From assembly GCA_030704615.1 (NCBI GenBank), contig CM060731.1, positions 95,894,756 through 95,958,755 of the forward strand: a stretch of 64,000 bases of DNA, in the 5' to 3' direction. Of the stretch, positions 54,249 to 64,000 are shown piece after piece. Origin of the DNA: Takakia lepidozioides (taxonomy: Eukaryota > Streptophyta > Takakiopsida > Takakiales > Takakiaceae). The notes beneath the pieces were generated by a model that ran no database searches, was not told where the DNA came from, and saw only the letters and a program-made list of their open reading frames with translations. The translations under genes were made by a program, and so were the position numbers. Position 1 is the stretch's first letter; each line of letters opens with the position of its first letter.

Positions 54249-57200
54249 GTGACCAGTTATAATGTGAAGCCGGAAGGGCGAGAAACAGTCATGGACTTTG
54301 ATGATTCTATGCCAGTAATCCAATTGAGAATTGGAAGCACAGAACTAACTGATGTACTGATAGATGGAGGTTCTGGAGTGAATATCATGACAGACCATTT
54401 TTGGAAGAAGCTTGGTCTAAGTAACATGAAACCAGCCCCATTTACAGTAACAATGGCAGATCAAAGGAGTGTATAGCCATTGGTATTGATAAGAGGAGTT
54501 AAGATACAGATACAGAAGATGATCTTTATGATCACAGTAACTGTGTTGAAGATGGATGAAGTCATGGAGGCTTACTCCTTATTATTGGGACGTCCGTGGC
54601 TGAAACAGGCCAGGGTATTCCATGACTGGAATTCTCAGTTACTAACCGTGCATAATGGGATACACGAGATACAAATTACCACAAAGAAATCTAGTAGATT
54701 ACCTGCTACAAGAAGACCTCAAGGAGTCAGAGAGTATGACTGGAAAGGAGGACTGGATGAGGAGCAAGAAGCTACCATATTTGCTGCACACCCAGAGTGG
54801 GAGCAGGTTGCAGAGATGCGGCTGGAAAGCCTAAGTTGTTTAAGAGGTATCTGCTGTGGTGTAGTGACAGCAACATCAACTGAAGAGGAAACCAGCAGTT
54901 ACCCATCACATTTCTATGAGGAAAGAGAAGGAGAAATGGAAATCCTAGAGGAACTAGCCACTGTGAGCTTACAGGATGAAGTGGTGACTGGTTGGACAAT
55001 CACAGCTGATGAGCAGGTGAGGGAAGTGAATGTGGGAACTAAAGAGGAACCGAGGATGGTGAAAGTAGGAGCTGATTTGGAGCCGGAATTCTTTGAAGAA
55101 GCTAAAAGCTTGTTCATCAAATACAGAGATGTATTTGCTTGGAGCTATGAGGATCTAAAAGGAATACCACCTGAAGTCTGTCAGCATAAGATTGAACTGG
55201 AACCAGGGTCAGTACCAATCAAGCAGGCGAGGTACAGAATGAATCTCAACTACGCACAGAAGGTTGGATAAGAGATCAAGAAGTTGGCTGAGGCTAAGTT
55301 TATATACCCAATAGAGTATACAACTTGGTTGTCACCCATTGTTATAGTTCCCAAGAAGAATGGTAAACTAAGAGTATGTGTGAACTACAAGAAGCTAAAT
55401 GCTTGTACGAAGAAAGATCCTTTTCCTTTGCCATTCACAGAAGCAGTATTGGACACTGTGGCAGGCCATGAGATGTACTCATTCATGGATGGGTTCAGTG
55501 GTTATAATCAAGTGCAAGTGGCAGAAGAAGACCAAGGAAAAACAGCTTTCATCACAGACTAGGGTGCTTATGCATACAAAGTCATGCCCTTTGGACTTTG
55601 TAATGCACCAGCAACCTTTCAGAGAGTAATAAGTGAATCTTTTCATGAGTATCTGGATGATTTCATGCAGGTGTTCTTGGATGATTTCAGTGTGTACATC
55701 TCTAAGAATGAGCACTTGCATAAATTGGAGTTATGTCTGGCCAGATGCAGGATGAGAGGTCTGGGCCTGAATCCAGAGAAGTGTACTTTCTGTGTGAACT
55801 CAGGGGTGCTTCTGGGACACATTGTGTGTAAGAGGGGACTTCTTGTGGATCCCAGGAAGATAGAGGCCATTAAAGCCTCTCCACCACCAGTGAATGTTAA
55901 GAGTCTAAGGAGATTCCTTGGGCAAACCAGTTATTACAGAAGATTTGTCAAAAGGTATGCACAAATAGCAGCACCATTGAGCAAGCTACTGAAGAAAGAT
56001 GCAGTGTTTGCCTGGACAGCTGAATGTCAACAGGCGTTTGAGGAACTTACACTGTCAGTAACAACTACACCTGTGCTGATTAACCCTCACTGGCATGTAG
56101 TATTTCATGTTCACTGCGATGCATCAGGAGAAGCATTGGGAGCGGTGTTAGCCCAGAATGTTACAGGAAATATAGATTCACCTGTGTACTATGCTAGCAG
56201 GTTGATGAACAGTGCTGAAAGGAACTATAGCACAACGGAAAGAGAAGCATTGGCAATGATCTATGCAGTGAAGAAATTCAGGCATTACCTGTTGGGCAAG
56301 AAGTTTATGTTCTATGTGGATCACCAGGCTCTGATATACCTGGTAAATAAACCTCTGATAAGCGGAAGAATAGCAAGATGGTTGATAATCTTGCACGAGT
56401 TTGAGTTCGAGGTTGTTTACAAGCCTGGGAGACTGCATCTTGTGGCGGATCACTTGTCACGGTTATCAACAGGAGAACCAGCCACAGGAATAGATGATCA
56501 ATTACCAGATGCGAGTCTATTTGCAGTGGAGGTGCTGGGAAGTGCAGATGACTGGTTAGATTGGCAGTGGCCAATCAGATACTACCTTGCTCATGGTCAG
56601 TGCCCACCTAGTTATGGTAAGGAGCAGAGGAAGAGAATCGCTATCAAAGCTTTACCTTATACTATGGTAGGAAGCAGAATGTATAAGCTAGGACCTGATG
56701 GAGTACTAAAACGATGCTTGTACCACCATGAAGTAAATAAAGTTTTGGAGGAAGTTCATAAAGGAGTGGCTGGAGGTCATTTTGGAGAAGAGACTACCAG
56801 TAGGAAGATACTACTCGCAGGTTACTGGTGGCCTACTTTGTTCAAAGATGTACACGAGTATTGTCAGAGTTGTGATGAATGTCAGAGGCTAGGACCTTTG
56901 CAGAGATTTGGAAGGATGGCCTTGCATCCTACAATGCCTACGGAACCATTTCAGAAATGGGGACTAGACTTTGTTGGACCAATCAACCCACCAGCCAAGA
57001 ATACACGGAACAGGTACATAATTACAGCCACTGATTATACTACGAAGTGGGTGGAAGCTAAAGCTTTGAGGGACAACACAGCCAAGTCCACAGCAAGGTT
57101 CCTGTACGAGAACATACTTACACGATTTGGCTGTCCCATAGAATTTATCAGTGATCAGGGAAGCCACTTCATGAATGAGACCATTGAGTTGTTGACTAAA

Positions 57201-58000
57201 GAGTTCATGATTGTGCATAGAAAAAATACAACATATTACCCACAGGGTAATGGGCAGGCAGAGGCTACCAACAAAATACTATGTACTATCTTGGCTAAGA
57301 TAGTCAATGCAAACAGAACGGATTGGGATACAAAGCTGCTGACAGCTTTGTGGTCATACAGGACTTCATATAAAGTCACCACTAAGTATACACCATTCCA
57401 ATTAGTTTATGGTATGGAAGCCTTACTTCCAGTGGAATTCCTGTTACCTACCATGAGAACGGAGTGGGGAAAGAGAATGGAATTGCAAGATTCCATTAAG
57501 GTCAAGAAACATGAATTATATCATGTGGAAGAAGTACTTGCTGATTTAGCTGATAATATGACCAGAATTCAGATGAAGAGAAAGGAACAGTTTGATGAAG
57601 GCAAGTTAAAGACTTTTAAGACGGGGGATTTGGTTCTATGGTTGCAGAAGAAAGGAAAGATTAAAGCTTCTAAGCTTAAATCACCATGGAAAGGACCTTA
57701 TGTCATACAAAAGATGTATGATAACAACACCGCCATGTTACAAACCATTAATAAAGAAATGCTGGGAAGAGTCAATGCCAATAAGTTAAAGGGATACAGT
57801 GGTATCCATGACAAACCCTTGCAGCATGATTTGCATGTTGAAACGCAAGAGCAGTCGCGGGCTGCACCAGTGTTACGAACGGAGTATGGAGCACTTGTCG
57901 CTAGGCCAAGCATATATGACCAGGGCGGGAAAAACAAGCGTGACACAGCCTATCACAGCCCATCACCACGTGACACAACCTTTCACAGCCCATCAAGGCG
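54249..58000 (+). pseudogene. pol: Pol: protease, RT, RNase H and integrase in one frame with three internal stops
   Basis: Protease has VLIDGGSGVNIM (about 54354). The frame is stopped at 54474 (TAG), 55269 (TAA) and 55560 (TAG) but never shifts. RT runs from FIKYRDVFAWSYEDLKG (about 55110) through PFGLCNAPATFQR and the VFLDDFSVY catalytic box (about 55672), where L-D-D replaces the usual Y-x-D-D start. RNase H has FHVHCDASGEALGAVLAQN, STTEREALAMIYAVKKF and YVDHQALIYL. Integrase has the H2C2 module (about 56780-56885) and the DDE residues in WGLDFVGP, FISDQGSHF and GNGQAEATNK. The C-terminal tail follows, with no chromodomain. From 54480 a long spacer separates protease and RT. Confidence 0.87.
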
Positions 58001-58700
58001 AAACACAGCCTATCACAGCCCATCACGACGTGACACAACCTATCACAGCCCAGCACGGCGCAACACAGCCTATCACAACCTACCACAGCGTGTCACAGCC
58101 TATCACAGCTTACCACAGTGCATCACAGCCTATCACAGCGTACCACAGTATGACACAGCTTGTCACAGCTCAACACAGCCTACTAGGATTACACGATCCA
58201 TAGAATCAGTGACAGGTGGGCGCACAATACCTTCAGGAAAATGGCTGACGGAAGAAAAGACGGAAACCAGTTTAAAAATAGACACGTGGAAGTCAGGGCA
58301 CGACACACAGCCGAGAAGGAAGTGCAAGAACAGGTGTCATAAAGAAAGAGGACAAGAACGGCTGTCAAAATGGATGAAAGGCGGGCCCATTAATGAATAC
58401 GGAAAAAGGGGAACGGAACAAACGGCAAGTACAAAAAAACGAAATTCTTGCCACATGTGTGATCCTAGTGGACTATCCAGCAGGGAAAGTCCACTAAAGA
58501 AAATGAAATCTAAAATCCAGTCACAGCGGTTACAGCCAATAGAAAGCCAGAGAAAGGATCAAGAAATTGGAGGGAAATTAAGCGCAAGAGGCGGCGTCGT
58601 TCTGCGTAACGGGCGTCTCGACAGGACAGACCATCAATGCTATAGCTTGAAAACTATGGAGGAACTAACAGACTATACGCTTGCAATACTACTTACGTAG
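57930..58700 (+). CDS. Repetitive C-terminal extension of pol (THYHSP-like repeats)
   Basis: The integrase frame stays open to TAG at 58698-58700. At about 57940-58190 the DNA is a run of TCACAGCC/TATCACAGCC units, which translate to imperfect repeats around AYHSPSRRDT. After the repeats comes a basic, Lys/Arg/Ser-rich tail. No domain is recognised. The repeat unit resembles the CACAG block of the family's LTRs. Confidence 0.6.
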   Translation, partial: KNKRDTAYHSPSPRDTTFHSPSRRNTAYHSPSRRDTTYHSPARRNTAYHNLPQRVTAYHSLPQCITAYHSVPQYDTACHSSTQPTRITRSIESVTGGRTIPSGKWLTEEKTETSLKIDTWKSGHDTQPRRKCKNRCHKERGQERLSKWMKGGPINEYGKRGTEQTASTKKRNSCHMCDPSGLSSRESPLKKMKSKIQSQRLQPIESQRKDQEIGGKLSARGGVVLRNGRLDRTDHQCYSLKTMEELTDYTLAILLT

Positions 58701-59201
58701 TGGCATAGGGACGAAACAACAGAGTGGATCTTTTCTCTTGAGCGATGCTTGCAAGCCCCACAGGCTTACAAGAAATTACCCATAGCTTTTTGTGGCAACC
58801 ATACGTTTATGCTTTGTGCACTACAGGCATTTCTTCAGTTGTTACAGCCAAAACATTTTTGTGAGTCTAGAATGAAGAGAGTGAGAGGAATGGAGGAAAT
58901 CAGGGTGAAGAGCACCACAATTCTGCAGAAACAAACGATTGCTACCCCACAGGCGATACAGATACTGAAGGAGCTGAGATTGCAAGGATTGCAAAGCATA
59001 GATTGGACATTGCACCATAGACAGTACATGTTACAATTTTTGCAGAACTTTGAACCAAGGACAGGAACAACAACGGTGAAGGGAGTTGAATTAGTAATTA
59101 CTCCCCCAATTGTTTCGATTACCAGCAGGTCAGGTGCATGTGGAGGAACACAGGGCAAGACTGCAAATAGGGGACTTATTCCAAGAAGGGAGTTTCTTTA
59201 A
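58701..59201 (+). CDS. Extra ORF downstream of integrase
   Basis: A frame at 58749-59201 begins in CLQAPQAYKKLPIAFCGNHT (the Cys codon is just upstream) and continues to TAA at 59201. It is related to the remnant at 45590-45730, so it is a real, shared component of the family. The product is not recognised. It has neither a signal peptide nor a transmembrane segment, so I do not call it an envelope. It is probably the start of the protein encoded from 59217. Confidence 0.5.
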   Translation, partial: WHRDETTEWIFSLERCLQAPQAYKKLPIAFCGNHTFMLCALQAFLQLLQPKHFCESRMKRVRGMEEIRVKSTTILQKQTIATPQAIQILKELRLQGLQSIDWTLHHRQYMLQFLQNFEPRTGTTTVKGVELVITPPIVSITSRSGACGGTQGKTANRGLIPRREFL

Positions 59202-59216
59202 AACTCAGGGTTATGC

Positions 59217-61477
59217 TTGTACAAAGGCTGTGTACCCAGGGCTAAAGGGATAGGCCAGGTATTGAACGTTCTGATTGCCATGAAACAGAACCAACAGTAT
59301 TTGAGCAGATCCTTCACGGAGGAAATACTCAAAGCCCTGAAGGGACAAGAGGTAGAATGGGCGGACATAATGTACAACGCACTGGTGGAGGAGATGAAAA
59401 GATTACAAGGTACTACCGCAAAGTCTCCTATCATAATGTCTGGCCCAATCATTGCTCAAATAATTCTTGATTCTGGCATACTTGATGCGCAAGAAAGAAA
59501 GGAGATGGGAGTGTTTGAGCCAGAAACCACTGCAATGGAAGAGCAAGGCTCTTCACACAGTGAGGGTGGACTAGCAGGGCAACCCGAGACTAAGAGGCAG
59601 AGACGGGGAAAGACTGTAGTGGCGGATCCACTGGCTTCACGGATTCCGCATGATAATGTTTCCCAAGCTCATGTGCAGGAAGGGGCACAACAGCACAGAG
59701 AACTGCTACTACTGGAAGCAGGACCTTCAGAGAGGGAGGAGGAAGTTACTTCAGTATCACAACCATCACAGCCAGCTGATCGGCTTGTCACAAGGTTACA
59801 AGTTGTCCATGCAGCTCAACCAGAAATAATTGATTTGGAAAGAGAAGGGTTAGATATTCCAACTACAGAACAGATAGTGGCAGAAATTGAGAAGGGGGAC
59901 CTTCTCTCTGAATATTCTGGTCTGGTCAAGGAGACAGAGATTCCAGAGGTGCAACAGTTGCCCAAGGGAAATCCTGAGGTGCATATAATACACACACTTG
60001 TGTCGGAGGTACCACAGGCAGAAGGTCATGGCACTGTAGCACCGGTGATAGATGAAGTGGTTCAGGAAGAAAATCCGGTGGGACAATGGCCTGAGTGGTT
60101 TGTGAGACATCACACTGTTGAGGATCAGGAGGAACAGCAGCAACCTCACCATGATGACCCTCAACAGGCAATGCTGATGAGTTCCATAGGCAGGACACTT
60201 AATTTGTTGGGGACTTATGTCAAATCCCATGTTCCAACTACCCAATTGACAGCCTTGAGAGAAGAACTCAGGAAGGAGTTTGAGGCTCGACTAGCCACTG
60301 AGTGTGCAAACAAGGTCGATGAAGAGGTCACTCTCAAAATGCAGCAGGACTTGGAAAATACAGAAGCGGCTTTGCAATTGGCCAAGGAACAATTGATTGA
60401 GGCAGGCCTCGCGCAAGACCAGTTGCACGAAGCACATAAGCAACAGCTATACCAAATGCAGGTGCAGCATGAAAGCAAGTTGCAAGAAGTGAATACACTA
60501 CATACGGAGTTGCAGACAGTGCATGACAAGATGGCGATACAATGTGCTACATTCACAACTATGCTTGACCAATCTACAAAAGAAATAAACAGTCAAGCGG
60601 AAAAATGTACGAAGGCAGAAGAAGAGAATGTTGAGCAAATGAAACTCATTGTCGATATGAAGAATACAATCTGTCGCAATGAGGATACTTTCAAGCAATA
60701 CACGCAGTTGAAGCTGATCAAGAGAAGCACATCGTGGAGTTGCAACAAACGCTCATGGCCAATAGAACTGAAATCACGGTCACTAACAAGTCTTGGAAGG
60801 AAGCTAATAATCTACTTGCTGCCTATGCGAATTTGGTTGAACCTCATGCGAAGCGCATGGAGGCCTTACAACAGCAGTTAAAAGTGTACAAACTAAGAGA
60901 GGAGCACACTCTCAGGGGAACCACAAGCAACTTGGTGGATAACAGCCTTATGCAGGTCTGGTTAGCACAAGGGCCAATGGAGGGCAAAGCACCACGAAAG
61001 CTCACCCAAAGCGAGATGAATGAGCTCAGACTGCAAGTGCAGAACATTGCCACAACTACTATAGACAATGTCTATAGTAGGATAGCAGAGTTACAGGAGG
61101 ATGTAGACGGACTGCAGACTCAAGTGGAGGACCTCACTTCAAACATAGACAAAAGAGTCTATATCCCTCAGGAACAGCTAATGGCTTCTTATTTACAAGC
61201 CAGAACTTTGGTTTTTCAGTCTTCACAGGAGGTGCAGGAAATGCCAATGATACAAGAGCCAGTACCACCAACACCACAACAAGTCACTGTACCAGTAGCT
61301 GAACCTGTTGTTACTACAACCACACCGCAGCCACCACAGCCTGAGGTATGGGGCAATGCTGCTTTTAACCCACCTAAAACTCCAGCTGCAAGGGAGTACA
61401 GTAGGGCTATGATTATGCCCTTCAACCAAATTCCCATCATGTTGGATTTGGCTTGGAAAGAATTTAGTCCTCCGCAG
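59217..61477 (+). CDS. Coiled-coil accessory protein of the gypsy element, one frameshift, cut by the gap
   Basis: Open from 59217 in frame 3 to about 60703, then continued in frame 2 (ADQEKHIVELQQTLMANRTE) to the gap. The N-terminal 100 residues (LSRSFTEEILKALKGQEVEW) form a compact helical domain like those called 'putative plant transposon protein'. A basic KRQRRGK patch could be a nuclear signal. From about 60240 to 61200 it is long coiled coil rich in Gln and Glu, ending in a Pro/Thr-rich region. The position after integrase matches the extra ORFs of some plant Tat/Athila elements. The function is unknown. Confidence 0.6.
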
Positions 61478-61977
61478 NNNNNNNNNNNNNNNNNNNNNNN
61501 NNNNNNNNNNNNNNNNNNNNNNNNNNNNNNNNNNNNNNNNNNNNNNNNNNNNNNNNNNNNNNNNNNNNNNNNNNNNNNNNNNNNNNNNNNNNNNNNNNNN
61601 NNNNNNNNNNNNNNNNNNNNNNNNNNNNNNNNNNNNNNNNNNNNNNNNNNNNNNNNNNNNNNNNNNNNNNNNNNNNNNNNNNNNNNNNNNNNNNNNNNNN
61701 NNNNNNNNNNNNNNNNNNNNNNNNNNNNNNNNNNNNNNNNNNNNNNNNNNNNNNNNNNNNNNNNNNNNNNNNNNNNNNNNNNNNNNNNNNNNNNNNNNNN
61801 NNNNNNNNNNNNNNNNNNNNNNNNNNNNNNNNNNNNNNNNNNNNNNNNNNNNNNNNNNNNNNNNNNNNNNNNNNNNNNNNNNNNNNNNNNNNNNNNNNNN
61901 NNNNNNNNNNNNNNNNNNNNNNNNNNNNNNNNNNNNNNNNNNNNNNNNNNNNNNNNNNNNNNNNNNNNNNNNNNNNN
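61478..61977. other. Assembly gap (500 N)
   Basis: Exactly 500 N bases, probably a placeholder. The sequence on its two sides comes from oppositely oriented gypsy copies. Confidence 0.98.
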
Positions 61978-62600
61978 TCTGAGAATTCCAGTCATGGAAT
62001 ACCCTGGCCTGTTTCAGCCACGGACGTCCAATAATAAGGGAGTAAGCCTCCATGACTATCATCCATTTTTAATACAGTTACTGTGATCATAAAGATCATT
62101 TTCTGTATCTGTATCTTAACTCCTCTTATTAATCCCAATGGCTGTACACTTCTTTTGATCTGCCATTGTTACTGTAAATGGGGCTGGTTTCATGTTACTT
62201 AGACCAAGCTTCTTCCTTAATTGGTCTGTCATGATATTTACTCCATAACCACCATCTATCAGTAATCAGTTAGTTCTGTGCTTCCAATTCTCAATTTGGA
62301 TTACTGGCATAGAATCATCAAAGTCCATGACTGGTTCTCGCCCTTCCGGCTTCACATTATAACTGGTCACCTTGCTGTTCAGGTCTGTGTTTCCTGTCTC
62401 TTGGGCAATTCGATTGATTGCCTGATACAGCCTGTGCCTACAATAAGGTGCCACAACTAATAGCTGTCCAATGGTAATTTCTGCTTTGGTCTGACATATT
62501 ACTTCAGCCAAAGTCTCTTCATTACTTTGTACTGTCTGCATCTGCATCTTCTTTTTTCCTTTCTTCCTCACTCCCCTCGTCTTTTCTCCATCCGAATCAG
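61978..62600 (-). pseudogene. pol: Gypsy protease and protease-RT spacer, broken
   Basis: Reading leftward, YNVKPEGREPVMDFDDSMPV (about 62370) and a degraded protease active site (near 62260) are followed by AYSLIIGRPWLKQARVFHDW next to the gap (about 62050). It matches 54249-54640 of the + element with indels. Where the + copy has the TAG at 54474, this copy has CAG in the aligned position. Confidence 0.75.
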
Positions 62601-64000
62601 AGGGACTCTGCCACAGGAATATCAGTACTCTTTTGCATTTCCCTTATAGTATCTGCCACTTCCTTGTGCAGTTCCTTCTCATCCTTCCAAGTCTCTTTCA
62701 TCTTCAGGCATATCCTTGCCACTTCCAGTCTCATCTTCTCTTCCTCTTCTACTGGAGGTATTAGTTTGGCTTTACTTCTTGTTACTATCATTGTACTTAC
62801 TTCTGGACAAACACATGGCCTAATGTGAGCTGCCACCACTGGGCCCTCATTCACAGGAGCTCTCATCTCATTCTGGTGTCTTATCCAGAATGAACAGGCT
62901 GCCTTGCGATGTCCTGGCTGATTACAATAGTAACATAGCTCTTCACCATTGGGTCCTCGCCCTTGGTCTGGTCTTGGATTATTTCTATAATCCTGATTCC
63001 CGGGCTGGTAATTCCCCCTTGGATTACCCTGATAGTTGCCTCTGGAATTTCCTTGGTAATTCCCTCTTGAATTACCTCTCCCTTCCATGCCATGTTATAA
63101 CCACCAGACCTACCATAGTGGTCCTGATCATTGCTTCTTCTTGGCTGGGGCTGCACCTGATGCACCCTCACTTGCCTAGGTTCTCTTGCAGCTGTCTCTT
63201 CTGTAGTAACAATTCTTCTCAGTAGAATGGTTATCCATTTTAACAGATAGTACAGTGTTTCTCCTTCATGTGGCATTCTTGTAGGGTAGTGTATGGCCTT
63301 CATTCTGGCACTTTGCACACCATACACCCTTCCTCCAATGTGTTGCAGCCTCTGTGCATACTTCTTCAAGATTTCTTCCAATCTTTTCTCATAGTTATCC
63401 CTCTTCAACTTTTCCTTTCTCTTACTCTTTCTTTTTAGTTCTTGCTCTTCTTCTTCATCTGACTCATCTTCAGAGTCCTCATCTTCCTTTTTCTCTCTCC
63501 TGAGCATTCCCAATTGCTCAATTCTGTTTGCAGTTTCAAATGCCTCCTCCACTGTATTATGGGGTAACATATCCTTTCTTCTGCAACTCTGGTCTTAGTC
63601 CACTCACAAACCAGTCTTCTGTAAACCGGGTGCTGGTACTGCAGCCAGCTTTTTCATCATCAATTCCATCTTCTCCATATACTCTTCAACAGTTTCATGC
63701 TTCTTCTTCTGCTTCAGCTGTTGTAAACTTCCATACACTTCATCCTCAGTTTTACTTGTCCTGAACCTATTTCGAAATGCTGTATTCAAGCCATTCCAGG
63801 TTAGGAAATGATTATCAGGGAATCTTGCATACCATTCACTTGCTTTCTTGATAAGTGAACAAGGAAACAGTCTCATCTTGGCATCATCGCCATTCTCATT
63901 GTTCACTATACACATGTGCTCAAATTGGCTAATGTGTACATCGGGATCCCTTTTCCTGAATATATTGGAAAGGGTGGTTTTGCCCGTGTTGGTTGTAACG
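62597..64000 (-). pseudogene. gag: Gypsy Gag fragment, broken, continues past the window
   Basis: On the - strand this gives the Gag domain (MCIVNNENGDDAKMRLF, about 63915), the Lys/Glu helix, degraded first and second knuckles, RGNYQGN repeats (about 63010-63080) and the third knuckle CYYCNQPGHRKAAC. It is collinear with 52680-54180 at high similarity. Several indels split the frame. Together with the + copy it makes a second inverted pair of elements around the gap. Confidence 0.8.

Larger units (their letters stand above)
50900..61477 (+). mobile_element. Ty3/gypsy retrotransposon with extra 3' ORFs (3' end lost in the gap)
   Basis: Order: 5' LTR, primer binding site, leader, gag with three zinc knuckles, protease, RT, RNase H, integrase, then two or three extra frames encoding a coiled-coil protein. 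The pol frame stays in register for about 4.4 kb with only in-frame stops. No 3' LTR appears before the gap at 61478. Confidence 0.87.

Noticed and set aside
58701-59201. Retroviral envelope gene after integrase
   Set aside because: No signal peptide, fusion peptide or transmembrane segment is visible, so only an extra ORF is called.

Overview
This is a transposon-packed eukaryotic window. I see no rRNA, tRNA, CRISPR array or convincing host gene. Short GT-AG introns, plant-type Ty3/gypsy elements, a retrotransposon-borne DNMT and GGCGCC palindrome arrays suggest a streptophyte, most likely a charophyte alga such as Chara. That is inference; nothing here fixes the species. A 500-base N gap (61478-61977) shows it is a draft assembly.

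Layout. (1) 1-9365: a degenerate Ty3/gypsy retrotransposon on the + strand. Between protease and reverse transcriptase it carries a DNMT3-like cytosine-5 DNA methyltransferase, and after the integrase a PHD finger. (2) 9366-15290: copy 1 of a large MULE-like DNA transposon family, 5'-truncated, with a palindrome array and a broken transposase. (3) 15311-28997 and 31597-44676: copies 2 and 3 of the same family, nearly identical and in opposite orientation, forming a giant inverted repeat with arms of about 13.7 and 13.1 kb. (4) 28998-31596: the loop, holding a retrotransposon 3' end with its LTR, a second inverted LTR, and part of a fourth paralogous element. Copy 3 is inserted inside copy 4, whose other half is 44677-45210. 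(5) 45837-48911: an AT-rich, apparently non-autonomous LTR element. (6) 48912-50899: a broken gypsy pol fragment on the - strand. (7) 50900-61477: a gypsy element on the + strand with LTR, PBS, gag, a single-frame pol, and extra coiled-coil ORFs. (8) 61978-64000: a related gypsy copy on the - strand.

The DNA transposon is the most unusual content. Copy 3 looks intact. A transposase of 1169 codons (WRKY/GCM-like zinc finger, DDE core with CxxH, SWIM finger) reads right. A ten-exon gene of 1382 codons reads left. The second protein has a ParB-like domain near its N-terminus and, toward the C-terminus, a region whose motif order fits a circularly permuted (beta-class) amino-methyltransferase. 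Between the two divergent genes lies about 1.7 kb of palindromes centred on TTCGGCGCCGAA. These palindromes recur at spacings near 53, 63, 73 and 96 bp, close to whole numbers of DNA turns.

The window thus holds two unrelated transposons that each appear to carry a DNA-methyltransferase-like protein. The retrotransposon case has published precedent in charophytes and dinoflagellates. I know of none for the ParB-methyltransferase DNA transposon with phased palindromes, and I put it forward as the candidate undescribed system.
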